64,000 nucleotides of DNA, taken from the NCBI RefSeq assembly GCF_025809055.1, contig NZ_CP075529.1:3087501-3151500 (forward strand). Direction: 5' to 3'. Of the stretch, positions 24,880 to 33,369 are shown one piece after another; position 1 is the stretch's first letter; each line of letters begins with the position of its first letter. The notes under the pieces were generated by a model, which was not told where the DNA came from, did not search any database, and saw only the letters and a list, made by a program, of their open reading frames with translations. Position numbers and translations under genes: made by a program. This DNA is from Devosia sp. (GTDB lineage Bacteria > Pseudomonadota > Alphaproteobacteria > Rhizobiales > Devosiaceae).

Positions 24880-24945
24880 GTCATCCCCGCGAAAGCGGGG
24901 ATCCCGGGGGCCGGAAACAGAGATTCCCGCTTTCGCGGGAATGAC
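24880..24945 (-). repeat. Palindromic repeat, family 2 (second copy)
   Basis: A 66-bp unit begins GTCATCCCCGCGAAAGCGGGG and ends ATTCCCGCTTTCGCGGGAAT plus GAC, the same inverted hairpin pair as at 15394-15461. It lies between the binding-protein and permease genes within the siderophore operon. Confidence 0.8.
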
Positions 24946-24954
24946 ACCGTAATC

Positions 24955-24991
24955 GGCAAGCGGCCTTCCCTTTTGGGGAAGGCCGCTTGCC
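24955..24991 (-). terminator. Strong intra-operon hairpin after the binding-protein gene
   Basis: A perfect 16-bp stem, GGCAAGCGGCCTTCCC with GGGAAGGCCGCTTGCC and a five-base loop, begins seven bases after the binding-protein stop codon. There is no T-run, so it more likely stabilises the upstream mRNA or reduces read-through than stops transcription fully. It would favour high binding-protein levels relative to the permeases. Confidence 0.7.
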
Positions 24992-24998
24992 GTTCAGC

Positions 24999-25919
24999 TT
25001 ACCCGTTGAGGCCGGCCAGGACCTGGTCCAGCAGCAGCATCACGCCCTGGTAGCCGTGCATGGAAATGTAGGCAGCCTGCGGGTCGAGATAGACGACGTG
25101 GCCCTCGGTGGCGGCCTTGGTCTGGTTGAACAGTTCGTTGTCCAGCAGCGCTTCGGCAGCGCCGGCGTTTTCGCCGGTTCCGGCGTCACGATCGACGACG
25201 AAGACCCAGTCCGGGTTCACTTCGAGCAGGAACTCGAAGGAAACGGCGTCGCCGCCATGATCGCCGTCGGCGACATCGGCCAGGGCCGAGGGCATGCCGA
25301 CATTGTTGTAAACCCAGGATACGCGCGAATCGGGACCATAGACGCCCAGCTTGCCGGCATTGGTGACCAGCACCAGGGCCGTGCCCTTGCCTTCGGCGGC
25401 GGCGGTGACTTCGGCGACCTTGGCGTCGAGCGCGGCGTTGAGTTCACCGGCCTTGTCCTGCAGGTCGAAGACCTCGCCAAGCGTGGTGATATTCGCCTTC
25501 ACGCCAGCCACGATGTCGGCATTGTCGACGCTGAGGTCCACGGTCGGCACGATGTCCTTGGAGGTCTCAAGGGCGGCAGCCGAACGGGCCGCGACGAAAT
25601 AGACATCGGCTTCGGCAGCGGCAATGCCCTCGAAATCGGGCTCGAAGAGCGAGCCGATCTGCAGCGCGTCGGCGGGGATCTTGTCGGCAAGGTAGCTCGG
25701 GGCATTGGACGAGGGCACGCCGGCCACGGTGACGCCCAGCGCATTGAGGTTGTCAAAGGCAGCCCAATCCTGGGTCAGCACCTTGGCGGGCACGCCCGAC
25801 AGGGTCGTCTCGCCCTGGGCATGGGCAATGACCTTGTCCTGGGCGATGGCGGCCGGCGCCAGCGACAGGGCGGATGCAAAGGCGGCGACAATGGCCGTGG
25901 AACGGAAGAGCGAGTTCAC
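24999..25919 (-). CDS. Siderophore ABC transporter substrate-binding protein (FatB/YclQ-like)
   Basis: A 306-residue exported type-III binding protein. A signal peptide (LFRSTAIVAAFASALSLAP, cleavage near AIAQD) lacks a lipobox Cys. GKLGVYGPDSRVSWVYNNVG and NPDWVFVVDRDA match the FatB/CeuE/YclQ group that binds petrobactin and other catecholates; the call to catecholate is family inference. It leads the operon and has two RirA-box-like motifs upstream. Confidence 0.88.
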   Translation of the reverse strand: MNSLFRSTAIVAAFASALSLAPAAIAQDKVIAHAQGETTLSGVPAKVLTQDWAAFDNLNALGVTVAGVPSSNAPSYLADKIPADALQIGSLFEPDFEGIAAAEADVYFVAARSAAALETSKDIVPTVDLSVDNADIVAGVKANITTLGEVFDLQDKAGELNAALDAKVAEVTAAAEGKGTALVLVTNAGKLGVYGPDSRVSWVYNNVGMPSALADVADGDHGGDAVSFEFLLEVNPDWVFVVDRDAGTGENAGAAEALLDNELFNQTKAATEGHVVYLDPQAAYISMHGYQGVMLLLDQVLAGLNG

Positions 25920-25964
25920 AGGAACAGTCCTTTGAGGAAGTTGAACACCGGGCGCCTAAAAATA

Positions 25965-26036
25965 TGATGACGCTTATCCGGTTTCCTAGACTCGCAGTTC
26001 CGGCACTGTCAAAGGAAAATATGACGCAGTCTATCA
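25965..26036 (-). promoter_or_regulatory. RirA iron-responsive (IRO) box candidates
   Basis: TGACGCAGTCTATCA (26022-26036) matches the TGA-N9-TCA pattern of rhizobial RirA operators exactly. TGATGACGCTTATCC (25965-25979) matches except for the last base. Both lie 45-117 bp upstream of the siderophore-binding-protein start in an AT-rich interval, as expected for iron-repressed transcription. Confidence 0.6.
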
Positions 26037-26049
26037 GAAAATAAAACTG

Positions 26050-26961
26050 TCACGCTGACGGCAGATAAGTTTCACCAGCCAGGGCGATGAAGCTCTTCAT
26101 GGCCGCGGACAGCGGGCTGGACTTGCGGCGGGCGACCAGCAATTGCCGCATGGCCCAGGGTTCGGCCAGCGGCGCGCAGACGAGATCGGTCCCGGCGAGC
26201 AGATGCAGGCTCGTCGAGCGCAAAAAGCCGATGCCGAAACCGGCCTCGACCATGCGCACCAGCGCCGGAAAACTCTCGACCCGCAGGCTTTCCTTGAGCG
26301 CGCCACCACTCTTGCCGGCCGCTTCCGACAGGAGGCGGTCGAGCGAGCCGGTCTGGTGCACGCCCACGATGGGGTGGGGCAACAGGGATTGAAAGGAAAT
26401 GGCCTTGCGCGGCTCGATGCTCTCGGCCAGCGGGTGCTCGGGCGGCACCAGGACCCAGATGCGCTCATCCTCGAAGGGTTTGATGTCGAACCGGTTGAAG
26501 TCGTAATTGTCCGAGACGATGGCGATATCGGCCCGGCCCTCGTCGAGCGCCAGGAGCGCCTTGGCCGCGCCCATTTCGCCGATGGCAATCTCGATGCCGG
26601 GATATTTTTCGGCAAACCTGGCCAGCAGTTCGGGAAGCCGCCCCGTCAGGGCCGAGCTGGTGCAGGCCAGCCGCAGGCTGCCCCTCTGCCCGGAGCCGAA
26701 CTCGGCCATGATGGCATCGAGATCGGCGATCGAGCGCAAGACGGTCCGGCACCCCTCGGCATAGGCTTCGCCCGCCTTGGTCAGGCGCACGCCATGGGCG
26801 GAGCGATCGAAGAGCACGACGCCGAGGCGCCCCTCGAGGTCGGATATGCGCCGGCTGACCGCCGAGGAGGCTATGCCTTCGCGCTCGGCCGCGCGCCCGA
26901 TAGAGCCGGTTTCGGCCAGAAGTAGAATAAGGCGCGCCGTAACGCTGTCGAATGGTGCCAT
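26050..26961 (-). CDS. LysR-family transcriptional regulator
   Basis: A 303-residue LysR regulator. The winged helix-turn-helix is at residues 5-65 (LLLAETGSIGRAAEREGIA, SAVSRRISDLEGRLGVVLF), followed by a substrate-binding-like effector domain (GSLRLACTSSAL, ADIAIVSDNYDF, GIGFLRSTSLHL). ATG at 26961 has GGGGAG five bases upstream; the frame continues upstream without similarity. It lies 82 bp downstream of a TSUP permease gene on the same strand and upstream of the siderophore operon, so either could be its target. Confidence 0.88.
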   Translation of the reverse strand: MAPFDSVTARLILLLAETGSIGRAAEREGIASSAVSRRISDLEGRLGVVLFDRSAHGVRLTKAGEAYAEGCRTVLRSIADLDAIMAEFGSGQRGSLRLACTSSALTGRLPELLARFAEKYPGIEIAIGEMGAAKALLALDEGRADIAIVSDNYDFNRFDIKPFEDERIWVLVPPEHPLAESIEPRKAISFQSLLPHPIVGVHQTGSLDRLLSEAAGKSGGALKESLRVESFPALVRMVEAGFGIGFLRSTSLHLLAGTDLVCAPLAEPWAMRQLLVARRKSSPLSAAMKSFIALAGETYLPSA

Positions 26962-27043
26962 GTCGTCTCCCCGAGGCACCATAGAGCATCCGCTTTCCCG
27001 CTGGGAACCGGTTTTCGGGGCCGGACGCGTTTTGCCGGGGATT

Positions 27044-27790
27044 TCAGCCGCCATAGAGCAGCAACAGGCCGCGCGCCAGATAGAAGGCGCCAATGGCGGT
27101 GACGACCCAGCGCGTCCATTTGCGGAAACCGTCATCGGTCATCCTTTGCAGGATGTGATAGCCCAGATTGGTCCCGGCAATGGCCAGCGGCGCGGCGATC
27201 AGCACCAGCAGCCAGTCACCGGCGCCGATGGCGGCAGCGGTCGTGCCATAGAACAGGATCTTGGCCAGGTGCGAAATCACCTGCGTGGCCGCCTTGGTGG
27301 CAATCACCTTGCGCCGGTCCATCGGTGTGCGGATGAAGAAGATGTCGACGCTGGGCCCGGCAACGCCGACGGCCAGGTTGAGCGATCCGCTCAACACGCC
27401 GCAGCAATAGGCGTGAAGGGGTTTGCTGGCATCGAGCGCCAGCCATTTGCGCGGAATCCAGACGAGGATCGGCATCAGCCCGATGCCGATGCAGACGGTC
27501 GCCAGGTCGGGTGTATAGCGCAGGATGAACAGGATGACGGCCGCCGTCAGCACCCCCGAACAGATGATGCCCAGGATCGGCCAGTCGATATGCTCCCGGC
27601 TGAACCAGGCGCGCGAGCCATTGGCCACGACCTGGATGGCGCCCTGCACGGCAATGGCGGTGGCCACCGGCATGACGGCCAAAAGCAGCGCGAGAAGGAT
27701 AAGGCCTCCCGCCATGCCGAATATGCCGGACAGGGTAGAGGTGAAAAAGACCGAGAGGGCCACAAGCAGGGCGAGGAGCGGAAACGACAT
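27044..27790 (-). CDS. TSUP-family (TauE/SafE) membrane permease
   Basis: A 248-residue inner-membrane protein with seven to eight spans. The N-terminal GIFGMAGGLILLALLLAVMP matches the conserved glycine-rich motif of the sulfite-exporter TauE/SafE family, repeated in weaker form in the second half (VLSGSLNLAVGVAGPSVDIF). ATG at 27790 has AAAGGA seven bases before it. Family members move sulfonates, sulfite or organic anions. Co-direction with the LysR gene hints at control by that regulator. Confidence 0.85.
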   Translation of the reverse strand: MSFPLLALLVALSVFFTSTLSGIFGMAGGLILLALLLAVMPVATAIAVQGAIQVVANGSRAWFSREHIDWPILGIICSGVLTAAVILFILRYTPDLATVCIGIGLMPILVWIPRKWLALDASKPLHAYCCGVLSGSLNLAVGVAGPSVDIFFIRTPMDRRKVIATKAATQVISHLAKILFYGTTAAAIGAGDWLLVLIAAPLAIAGTNLGYHILQRMTDDGFRKWTRWVVTAIGAFYLARGLLLLYGG

Positions 27791-28021
27791 GGAACTATCC
27801 TTTCCCGATCCTTGGCGCAGCCGGGGCCGTAGCGCCATGCCTGCATCGGCAAGGGGTCATGCTGTACCTGTCACAAAACTTGCAAAATTTGCGCAGATTG
27901 CACCTTGAATGGTAGCGCCAATGCGCCTTTTATAGTTCGGCGAGTCTGATTTGCTCCGGGCAAGGCCACTCTCCCTCTGCCGCGCCACGGGCTTCAATTA
28001 ATTTAAGTCTGGATTGCTCCC

Positions 28022-29869
28022 TTGAATACGCTCAAGGCTGGCCGCGACCGTTCACGCGGCGACGCACGGGCCCACGTTGCGGCGGCCCATGCCGGGAAGG
28101 GCCAGGGCCCGCTCCTGCGCATTGCCCTGTTTTCCCTGCGGCACCCCTGGCAGGCCAGCATTGCCATCGGTGCCACCATTGTGGCGGCCACGCTGCAATT
28201 GATGATCCCGCGCCTTCTTGGGCAGGCGGTCGACCAGGCCCAGAATGTGCTCAGCGTCGCCGAAGCGGGCGCCGAGCAGGCCCTGTGGCTGACTGCCATG
28301 ACCCTGTTGGGGGTCTCGGTGGCGCGCGGCGTCTTCACGCTCCTGCAGAACTATTTCTCGGAAAGCGTCGGCCACCATGTCGGCTATGAACTGCGCCTGG
28401 CCTTCTACGACAAGGTCCAGCGCCTCTCCTACGCCTATCACGACCGCGTCCATTCGGGTGATCTCATCACCATGGGCCTGCTCGACCTCGACGGCGTGCG
28501 CATGTTCTTTTCCACCGGCCTCATCCGGGTGGTGCTGCTGTCCGTCCTCATCGGTGTCGGCGCCTGGATGCTGTTCACCACCGATGTACTGCTCGCCTTC
28601 CTGGCGCTGAGCTTCGTGCCCTTCGTCGCCTGGCGGTCTTCGGTGGCACAGCTGACCCTGCGCAATACCTGGCTGGTGCTGCAGCAGAAGCTGTCGGTGC
28701 TGACCCGCGTCATGGAGGAAAACCTGGGCGGCATCCGCGTGGTGCGCGCTTTTGCCGGCCAGAAATTCGAGATGGGCAAGTTCGAGACCGCCTCACACGA
28801 TGCGCTGGACCTGGCTCATGAGCGGGTCAATGTGCGCGTGCGCAACACCTCGATGATGACCTTTTCCTTCTTCGCCGCCATGGGCCTGGTGCTCTGGGTC
28901 GGTGGCTCCAAGGTCATTGCCGGCGAGATGAGCGTCGGCACGCTGGCGAGCTTCCTCACCTTCATGACCATCCTGCAGATGCCGGTGCGCCAGCTCGGCC
29001 TCATGGTCAATTCCTTTGCCCGCGCCTCCATCTGCGGGGATCGCTTCTATGCGTTCCTCGATCAGGCGGTGGATATCGAGGACAGGCCCGGCGCCGTGCC
29101 GCTCAAGGTCTCCGAAGGCACACTGCGCTTCGAGGATGTGCACTTCACCTATCCCGGCGCCTCGGTGCCGACGCTCAATGGCGTGACGTTCGAGGGCCGC
29201 GTCGGCCAGACCATCGGCATTGTCGGGGCTCCCGGTTCGGGCAAATCGACGCTCGCCCACCTCATTCCCCGCTTTTATGACGTGACCTCGGGCCGCATCA
29301 CCCTCGATGGCCAGGATGTGAGCGCGGTGACGCTCGAAAGCCTGCGCCGCTCCGTGGCCGTGGTGCAGCAGGATACATTCCTGTTCACGACCACGATCGA
29401 AAACAACATCGCCTATGGCGATCCCTGGGCCAAGGACCGCAAGATCGAGCGCGCCGCCGAAAGCGCGCAATTGCACAATTACATCATGGGCCTGCCCGGC
29501 GATTACGACACCGTGGTCGGCGAGCGCGGCGTGTCGCTGTCCGGTGGCCAGCGCCAGCGCCTGTCCATTGCCCGTTCGCTGGTGCTCAAGCCGGCGGTCA
29601 TGGTCTTTGACGACTCGACGGCCGCCATCGATGCGGGCACCGAACACCGCATCCGCTCGGCGATCCGCCGCTTTGCCAAGGACAGGGTGACCATCATCAT
29701 CGCCCACCGCCTGTCCTCGCTCATGCATGCCGACATGATCCTCTTCCTCGAGGACGGCCGCGTGGTCGAGCGCGGCACCCATGCGCAATTGCTGGAGCAG
29801 AATGGCCGCTACCGTGCCCTCTATGATCTGCAGACCCGGCCCGGCGATGATCTGGAGGCAGCCGAATGA
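28022..29869 (+). CDS. Heterodimeric ABC exporter subunit, degenerate nucleotide site
   Basis: A 615-residue half-transporter: six membrane spans in residues 35-330, then an ATPase domain. Walker A is GAPGSGKST and the signature LSGGQRQRLS is canonical, but Walker B ends in VMVFDDSTAAID, with Asp in place of the catalytic Glu. Such a change marks the non-hydrolytic site in heterodimeric exporters (TM287/288, BmrCD, LmrCD). Its partner is the next gene, overlapping by four bases. Start is TTG at 28022, the only choice upstream of the first helix. Substrate unknown; drugs or lipids are typical. Confidence 0.9.
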   Translation: MNTLKAGRDRSRGDARAHVAAAHAGKGQGPLLRIALFSLRHPWQASIAIGATIVAATLQLMIPRLLGQAVDQAQNVLSVAEAGAEQALWLTAMTLLGVSVARGVFTLLQNYFSESVGHHVGYELRLAFYDKVQRLSYAYHDRVHSGDLITMGLLDLDGVRMFFSTGLIRVVLLSVLIGVGAWMLFTTDVLLAFLALSFVPFVAWRSSVAQLTLRNTWLVLQQKLSVLTRVMEENLGGIRVVRAFAGQKFEMGKFETASHDALDLAHERVNVRVRNTSMMTFSFFAAMGLVLWVGGSKVIAGEMSVGTLASFLTFMTILQMPVRQLGLMVNSFARASICGDRFYAFLDQAVDIEDRPGAVPLKVSEGTLRFEDVHFTYPGASVPTLNGVTFEGRVGQTIGIVGAPGSGKSTLAHLIPRFYDVTSGRITLDGQDVSAVTLESLRRSVAVVQQDTFLFTTTIENNIAYGDPWAKDRKIERAAESAQLHNYIMGLPGDYDTVVGERGVSLSGGQRQRLSIARSLVLKPAVMVFDDSTAAIDAGTEHRIRSAIRRFAKDRVTIIIAHRLSSLMHADMILFLEDGRVVERGTHAQLLEQNGRYRALYDLQTRPGDDLEAAE

Positions 29870-31761
29870 GCGTGGTGGACGACGATCGTGAAGTGGCGGC
29901 CTTTCCCGGCCAGCGCCCGCCCCGCGCCTCGGTGGGCAGTCACCGCATCGAGGAAGAAGTCTTCGGCAAGGCCTATGACCCGCGCACCGTGCGGCGCATC
30001 TGGGCTTTTGTGCGGCCCTATCGCCTGAAGATCTTTCTGTCGGTGCTGGCCGTGCTGGTCTTTACCGGCACGCAATTGGCCATTCCGCTGATCATCGGCA
30101 ATGCCATCGACACCGGCATGGTCGCCGGCGGCAGCCTCGATAGCCTCATGCTGGCGGTCGGCCTTTTCGCCATTGCCGTCCTGCTCAATTTCGGCGCGTC
30201 CTTCGTGCAGGAAACCCAAGTCGGGAAGGTGGCCGAAAACGTGCTGTTCGACATGCGCCGCGCCATGTTCGGTCGCCTGCAGGCGGTGTCGCTCTCCTAT
30301 ATGGACAAGACCGAGGTCGGCCGGCTGATGAGCCGGTTGCAGGGCGACGTCAACTCCATGCAGGAATTCCTCGAAACCTCGGTCATCTCGGTGGGCGACG
30401 TTGTGCTCCTGGGCGGCATCATCGTCGTGCTGCTCAGCCTCGATCCCTGGCTGGGCATGCTGACCATGCTGACCATGCCGATCCTGTTCATCGTCCGCAT
30501 CTTCTGGCTGCCGCCGGCCAAGCGCGCCTTCTGGGCTGCCCACGAAACCAATTCGCTGACGGCCGGCGCCATGGCCGAGGGCATCAATGGCGTGCGCACC
30601 GTGCAGAACCTGGATCGTCAGAAGGTCAATTTCGACCTCTATGACGACAAGGCCTATCACAATCTGCGTACCCAGCTGACCGGCTCGAAATTCGCCCAGG
30701 TCATGGTGCCCATCGTCGATTCCCTCACCGGCATTTCCATGGCCACGGTGGTGGTGCTCGGCGGCGCCCTGGTGCTCAATGGGAGCCTGCAACTGGGCGT
30801 CATCGTCGCCTTCCTGTTCTATATCCAGCGCTTCTTCGACCCGATCCGCTCGCTCACCATGCAATATTCGATCATGCAGCGCGCCATGACCTCGGGCCGC
30901 CGCATCATCGAAGTGCTCGACCTGCCGGTGACCATCGCCGACAAGCCAGATGCCGTGGCGCTCACCGGCGACATGAGCGGCTCGGTCGAGTTCCGCAACG
31001 TGGTCTTCGGCTACGACCCCAAGCGGCCGGTGCTCAAGAACGTGTCCTTCAAGGTCAATCCGGGCGAGACGGTTGCCGTGGTCGGGCCGACGGGCTCGGG
31101 CAAGACCAGTGCCATGGCCCTGGTCCACCGCTTCTATGAAGTGGAGGACGGCGCCGTGCTGGTCGGCGGGCATGACGTGCGCGATGTGACCCAGGAATCG
31201 CTGGGCGCGGAAGTCGCCATGGTGCTGCAGGAGCCCTTCCTGTTCACCGGCACCATCTTCGAGAACATCCGCTACAACAAGGCGTCTGCCACCCGCGAGG
31301 ACGTGATTGCCGCCGCCAAGGCCGTCGGTGCGCACGAATTCATCGCCCGCTTCAAGGATGGTTACGATACCATGCTCGAGCAGCGCGGCTCCAATCTGTC
31401 GCTGGGCCAGCGACAGCTTCTCAGCTTCGCCCGGGCGCTAGTGGCCGATGCCAAGATCCTGGTGCTCGACGAAGCCACCGCCAATATCGATAGCTATACC
31501 GAACGCCAGATTCAGAAGGCGCTGGAAATCCTGCTCAAGGGCCGTACCGGCATGGTCATCGCCCATCGTCTGGCCACCATTCGCGGTGCCGATCGCATCA
31601 TCGTGTTGCAGAATGGCGAGAAGATCGAAGAGGGCAATCATGACCAGCTCATGGAACTGGGCGGGCTCTATTCGCGCCTCTACAACATGAACTATGCCAG
31701 CTTCGACGATATTCCGGACGAACTCGTGGCCCAGGCAAACGCCAAGGCCGCCAGCACCTAG
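29866..31761 (+). CDS. Heterodimeric ABC exporter subunit, catalytic nucleotide site
   Basis: A 631-residue half-transporter with six membrane spans and an ATPase domain. Walker A is GPTGSGKTS and Walker B ILVLDEATANID keeps the catalytic Glu; the signature is altered to LSLGQRQLLS. Paired with the preceding subunit this gives one good site (this Walker B with the partner's LSGGQ) and one weakened site (partner's Asp with this LSLGQ). It overlaps the first gene by four bases. The N-terminal 40 residues before the first helix are an extension. Confidence 0.92.
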   Translation: MSVVDDDREVAAFPGQRPPRASVGSHRIEEEVFGKAYDPRTVRRIWAFVRPYRLKIFLSVLAVLVFTGTQLAIPLIIGNAIDTGMVAGGSLDSLMLAVGLFAIAVLLNFGASFVQETQVGKVAENVLFDMRRAMFGRLQAVSLSYMDKTEVGRLMSRLQGDVNSMQEFLETSVISVGDVVLLGGIIVVLLSLDPWLGMLTMLTMPILFIVRIFWLPPAKRAFWAAHETNSLTAGAMAEGINGVRTVQNLDRQKVNFDLYDDKAYHNLRTQLTGSKFAQVMVPIVDSLTGISMATVVVLGGALVLNGSLQLGVIVAFLFYIQRFFDPIRSLTMQYSIMQRAMTSGRRIIEVLDLPVTIADKPDAVALTGDMSGSVEFRNVVFGYDPKRPVLKNVSFKVNPGETVAVVGPTGSGKTSAMALVHRFYEVEDGAVLVGGHDVRDVTQESLGAEVAMVLQEPFLFTGTIFENIRYNKASATREDVIAAAKAVGAHEFIARFKDGYDTMLEQRGSNLSLGQRQLLSFARALVADAKILVLDEATANIDSYTERQIQKALEILLKGRTGMVIAHRLATIRGADRIIVLQNGEKIEEGNHDQLMELGGLYSRLYNMNYASFDDIPDELVAQANAKAAST

Positions 31762-31795
31762 AGCACTTCGCGACAGGACTGAAACGACGGAGCCT

Positions 31796-31950
31796 TTCCC
31801 TTCTCCCCTGAGGGGAGAAGAGCCTGCCCCGGACTTGATCCGGGGTGGCGCGAAGCGCCGGATGAGGGGTTCACACTCACGGTTTTGCCGAGAGGCTTTC
31901 ACCCCTCACCCCATCCCTCTCCCCTGAGGGGAGAGGGGACGATGGAGCCG
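31796..31950 (+). repeat. Intergenic palindromic repeat, family 1 copy B (full length)
   Basis: The longest copy of the family: CTTCTCCCCTGAGGGGAGAAG hairpin, a CCCCGGACTTGATCCGGGG hairpin, GGCGCGAAGCGCCGGATGAG and CCCTCTCCCCTGAGGGGAGAGG hairpin in order. It fills most of the gap between the exporter operon and the next exported protein. No gene is supported in it. Confidence 0.85.
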
Positions 31951-32050
31951 ATAGTTCAGTTCAAGGGGGAAACGCTCTAGAGCAGCGCGCTTGCCGCGTG
32001 CCGGGCGTTGCCGGCCATGCTATCACCATGGGCAAACCGGAGCGTTCGCC

Positions 32051-33358
32051 ATGCGCCTTGCCCTTGTTGCCCTGTTTTCGCTTTTCGCCCCGCCCGCCTT
32101 TGCCGATGTTCTGACCCTTGTGGGAAAACTGGGCGATCGCGACATCCAGGTCGAGCTGACACAACCGGTTCATGGGGCCGTCGCCGGGCGCTACACCTTT
32201 AGCGATACGGGCGGGGATATTCCCCTGGTGCCGGTTTCGCACGCCAACAATCTGTGGGTGCTGCACGAGGAAGCCATTTGCGGCGATGACGATTGCCTCC
32301 TCGGCGATAGCGGGGAGGTGCTCGAAGCGCCCATCGCTGCAGTGTGGGAACTGCGCTACGATCCCAAGACCTATCTCGCCCGCGGCACCAGAACCGCCGA
32401 GGGCAGCAAATCCAAGCGGCAGCCGCTCGATCTCATGGTCATGGCCTGGCGCAGCTTTGGCGAGAGCGAGACACCTACTGCCGCCGGACTGCATGATCGT
32501 TCGGCCATTTTTGGCTACCGGCCGGATATGCCGCTCGACTGGAGCACCGCGCCCTATGAGATGAACCTGTTGGACGTGCCGCTCGAAGCCGGCCCGGCCC
32601 AGGCCTTGGGCAGTGCCAGCGTGCATGCGGTCACCGATCCGCGCACGCGCTTCGCCTTCCCCCGCGTCCTTTCCTTTGACGATGGCAGTCCGGTCGAACC
32701 CGCCAATGCCATTCTGGCCGACGCCCATTTCCGCATGAGCCTGTCAGCGCTCGATTGCCTGGCCCTGCAATATGCGAGCTATGGCGTGAACAGCACCTAC
32801 AGCATTCGCGGCGGATTTCTGGGTGACTACGACAGCGAACAGGTCGAGCTCAGTTATGCCTCGCCGCAGGTCTTGTCCTGGACTGAGTCAGGGAGCCTGT
32901 GGTGCACCGGGGCCCATCCCTATAATCACATCGACAGTTATTCCTACGACCTCAAGACCGGCCAGCGCCTGGACCTGGGCAGGCTGTTCACCGACTGGGT
33001 GCCGCGGGAATGGGGCGCGGCGCCGGACGAGATCGTCGATCGGGAAACGGTGGCGCAGGCGCCTGACAATTACAGCTGGGGTCCGGGCCCCGACCTCATC
33101 GCCTATGTTCGCGACAACTTCCCGCCGGGCCTGCTTTATGACGACGCCGAAATCGATGAGGCCTGCTATTCCGATCAGGCGCTTGCCGATCAGCTGGACA
33201 TAAGGCTGGCGCCCGGCCCGTCAGTGGTTTTTACCGCCAACGGGTTCCCGCATGTCATTTCCATGTGCAACGGCGATCTGTTCACCAAGCCGCTGGCCGA
33301 GGTGGCGCATCTGCTGACCCCGGAAGCGGCGAACTATCTGCCCGAATTACGAAAATAG
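32051..33358 (+). CDS. Exported hypothetical protein, DUF3298-like C-terminus
   Basis: A 435-residue secreted protein of unknown role. The ATG at 32051 starts a signal peptide (RLALVALFSLFAPPAFADV). In the second half CTGAHPYNHIDSYSYDLKTG and RLDLGRLFTDW resemble the GGAHP..N.DL.TG..L.L.DLF pattern of the DUF3298/RsiV family of peptidoglycan- or lysozyme-interacting proteins; this is a weak, motif-level match. Several cysteines (ICGDDDC, DCLA, LWCTG, ACYS, SMCNG) could form disulfides. It stands alone. Confidence 0.7.
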   Translation: MRLALVALFSLFAPPAFADVLTLVGKLGDRDIQVELTQPVHGAVAGRYTFSDTGGDIPLVPVSHANNLWVLHEEAICGDDDCLLGDSGEVLEAPIAAVWELRYDPKTYLARGTRTAEGSKSKRQPLDLMVMAWRSFGESETPTAAGLHDRSAIFGYRPDMPLDWSTAPYEMNLLDVPLEAGPAQALGSASVHAVTDPRTRFAFPRVLSFDDGSPVEPANAILADAHFRMSLSALDCLALQYASYGVNSTYSIRGGFLGDYDSEQVELSYASPQVLSWTESGSLWCTGAHPYNHIDSYSYDLKTGQRLDLGRLFTDWVPREWGAAPDEIVDRETVAQAPDNYSWGPGPDLIAYVRDNFPPGLLYDDAEIDEACYSDQALADQLDIRLAPGPSVVFTANGFPHVISMCNGDLFTKPLAEVAHLLTPEAANYLPELRK

Positions 33359-33369
33359 CGGTGGCCGCG

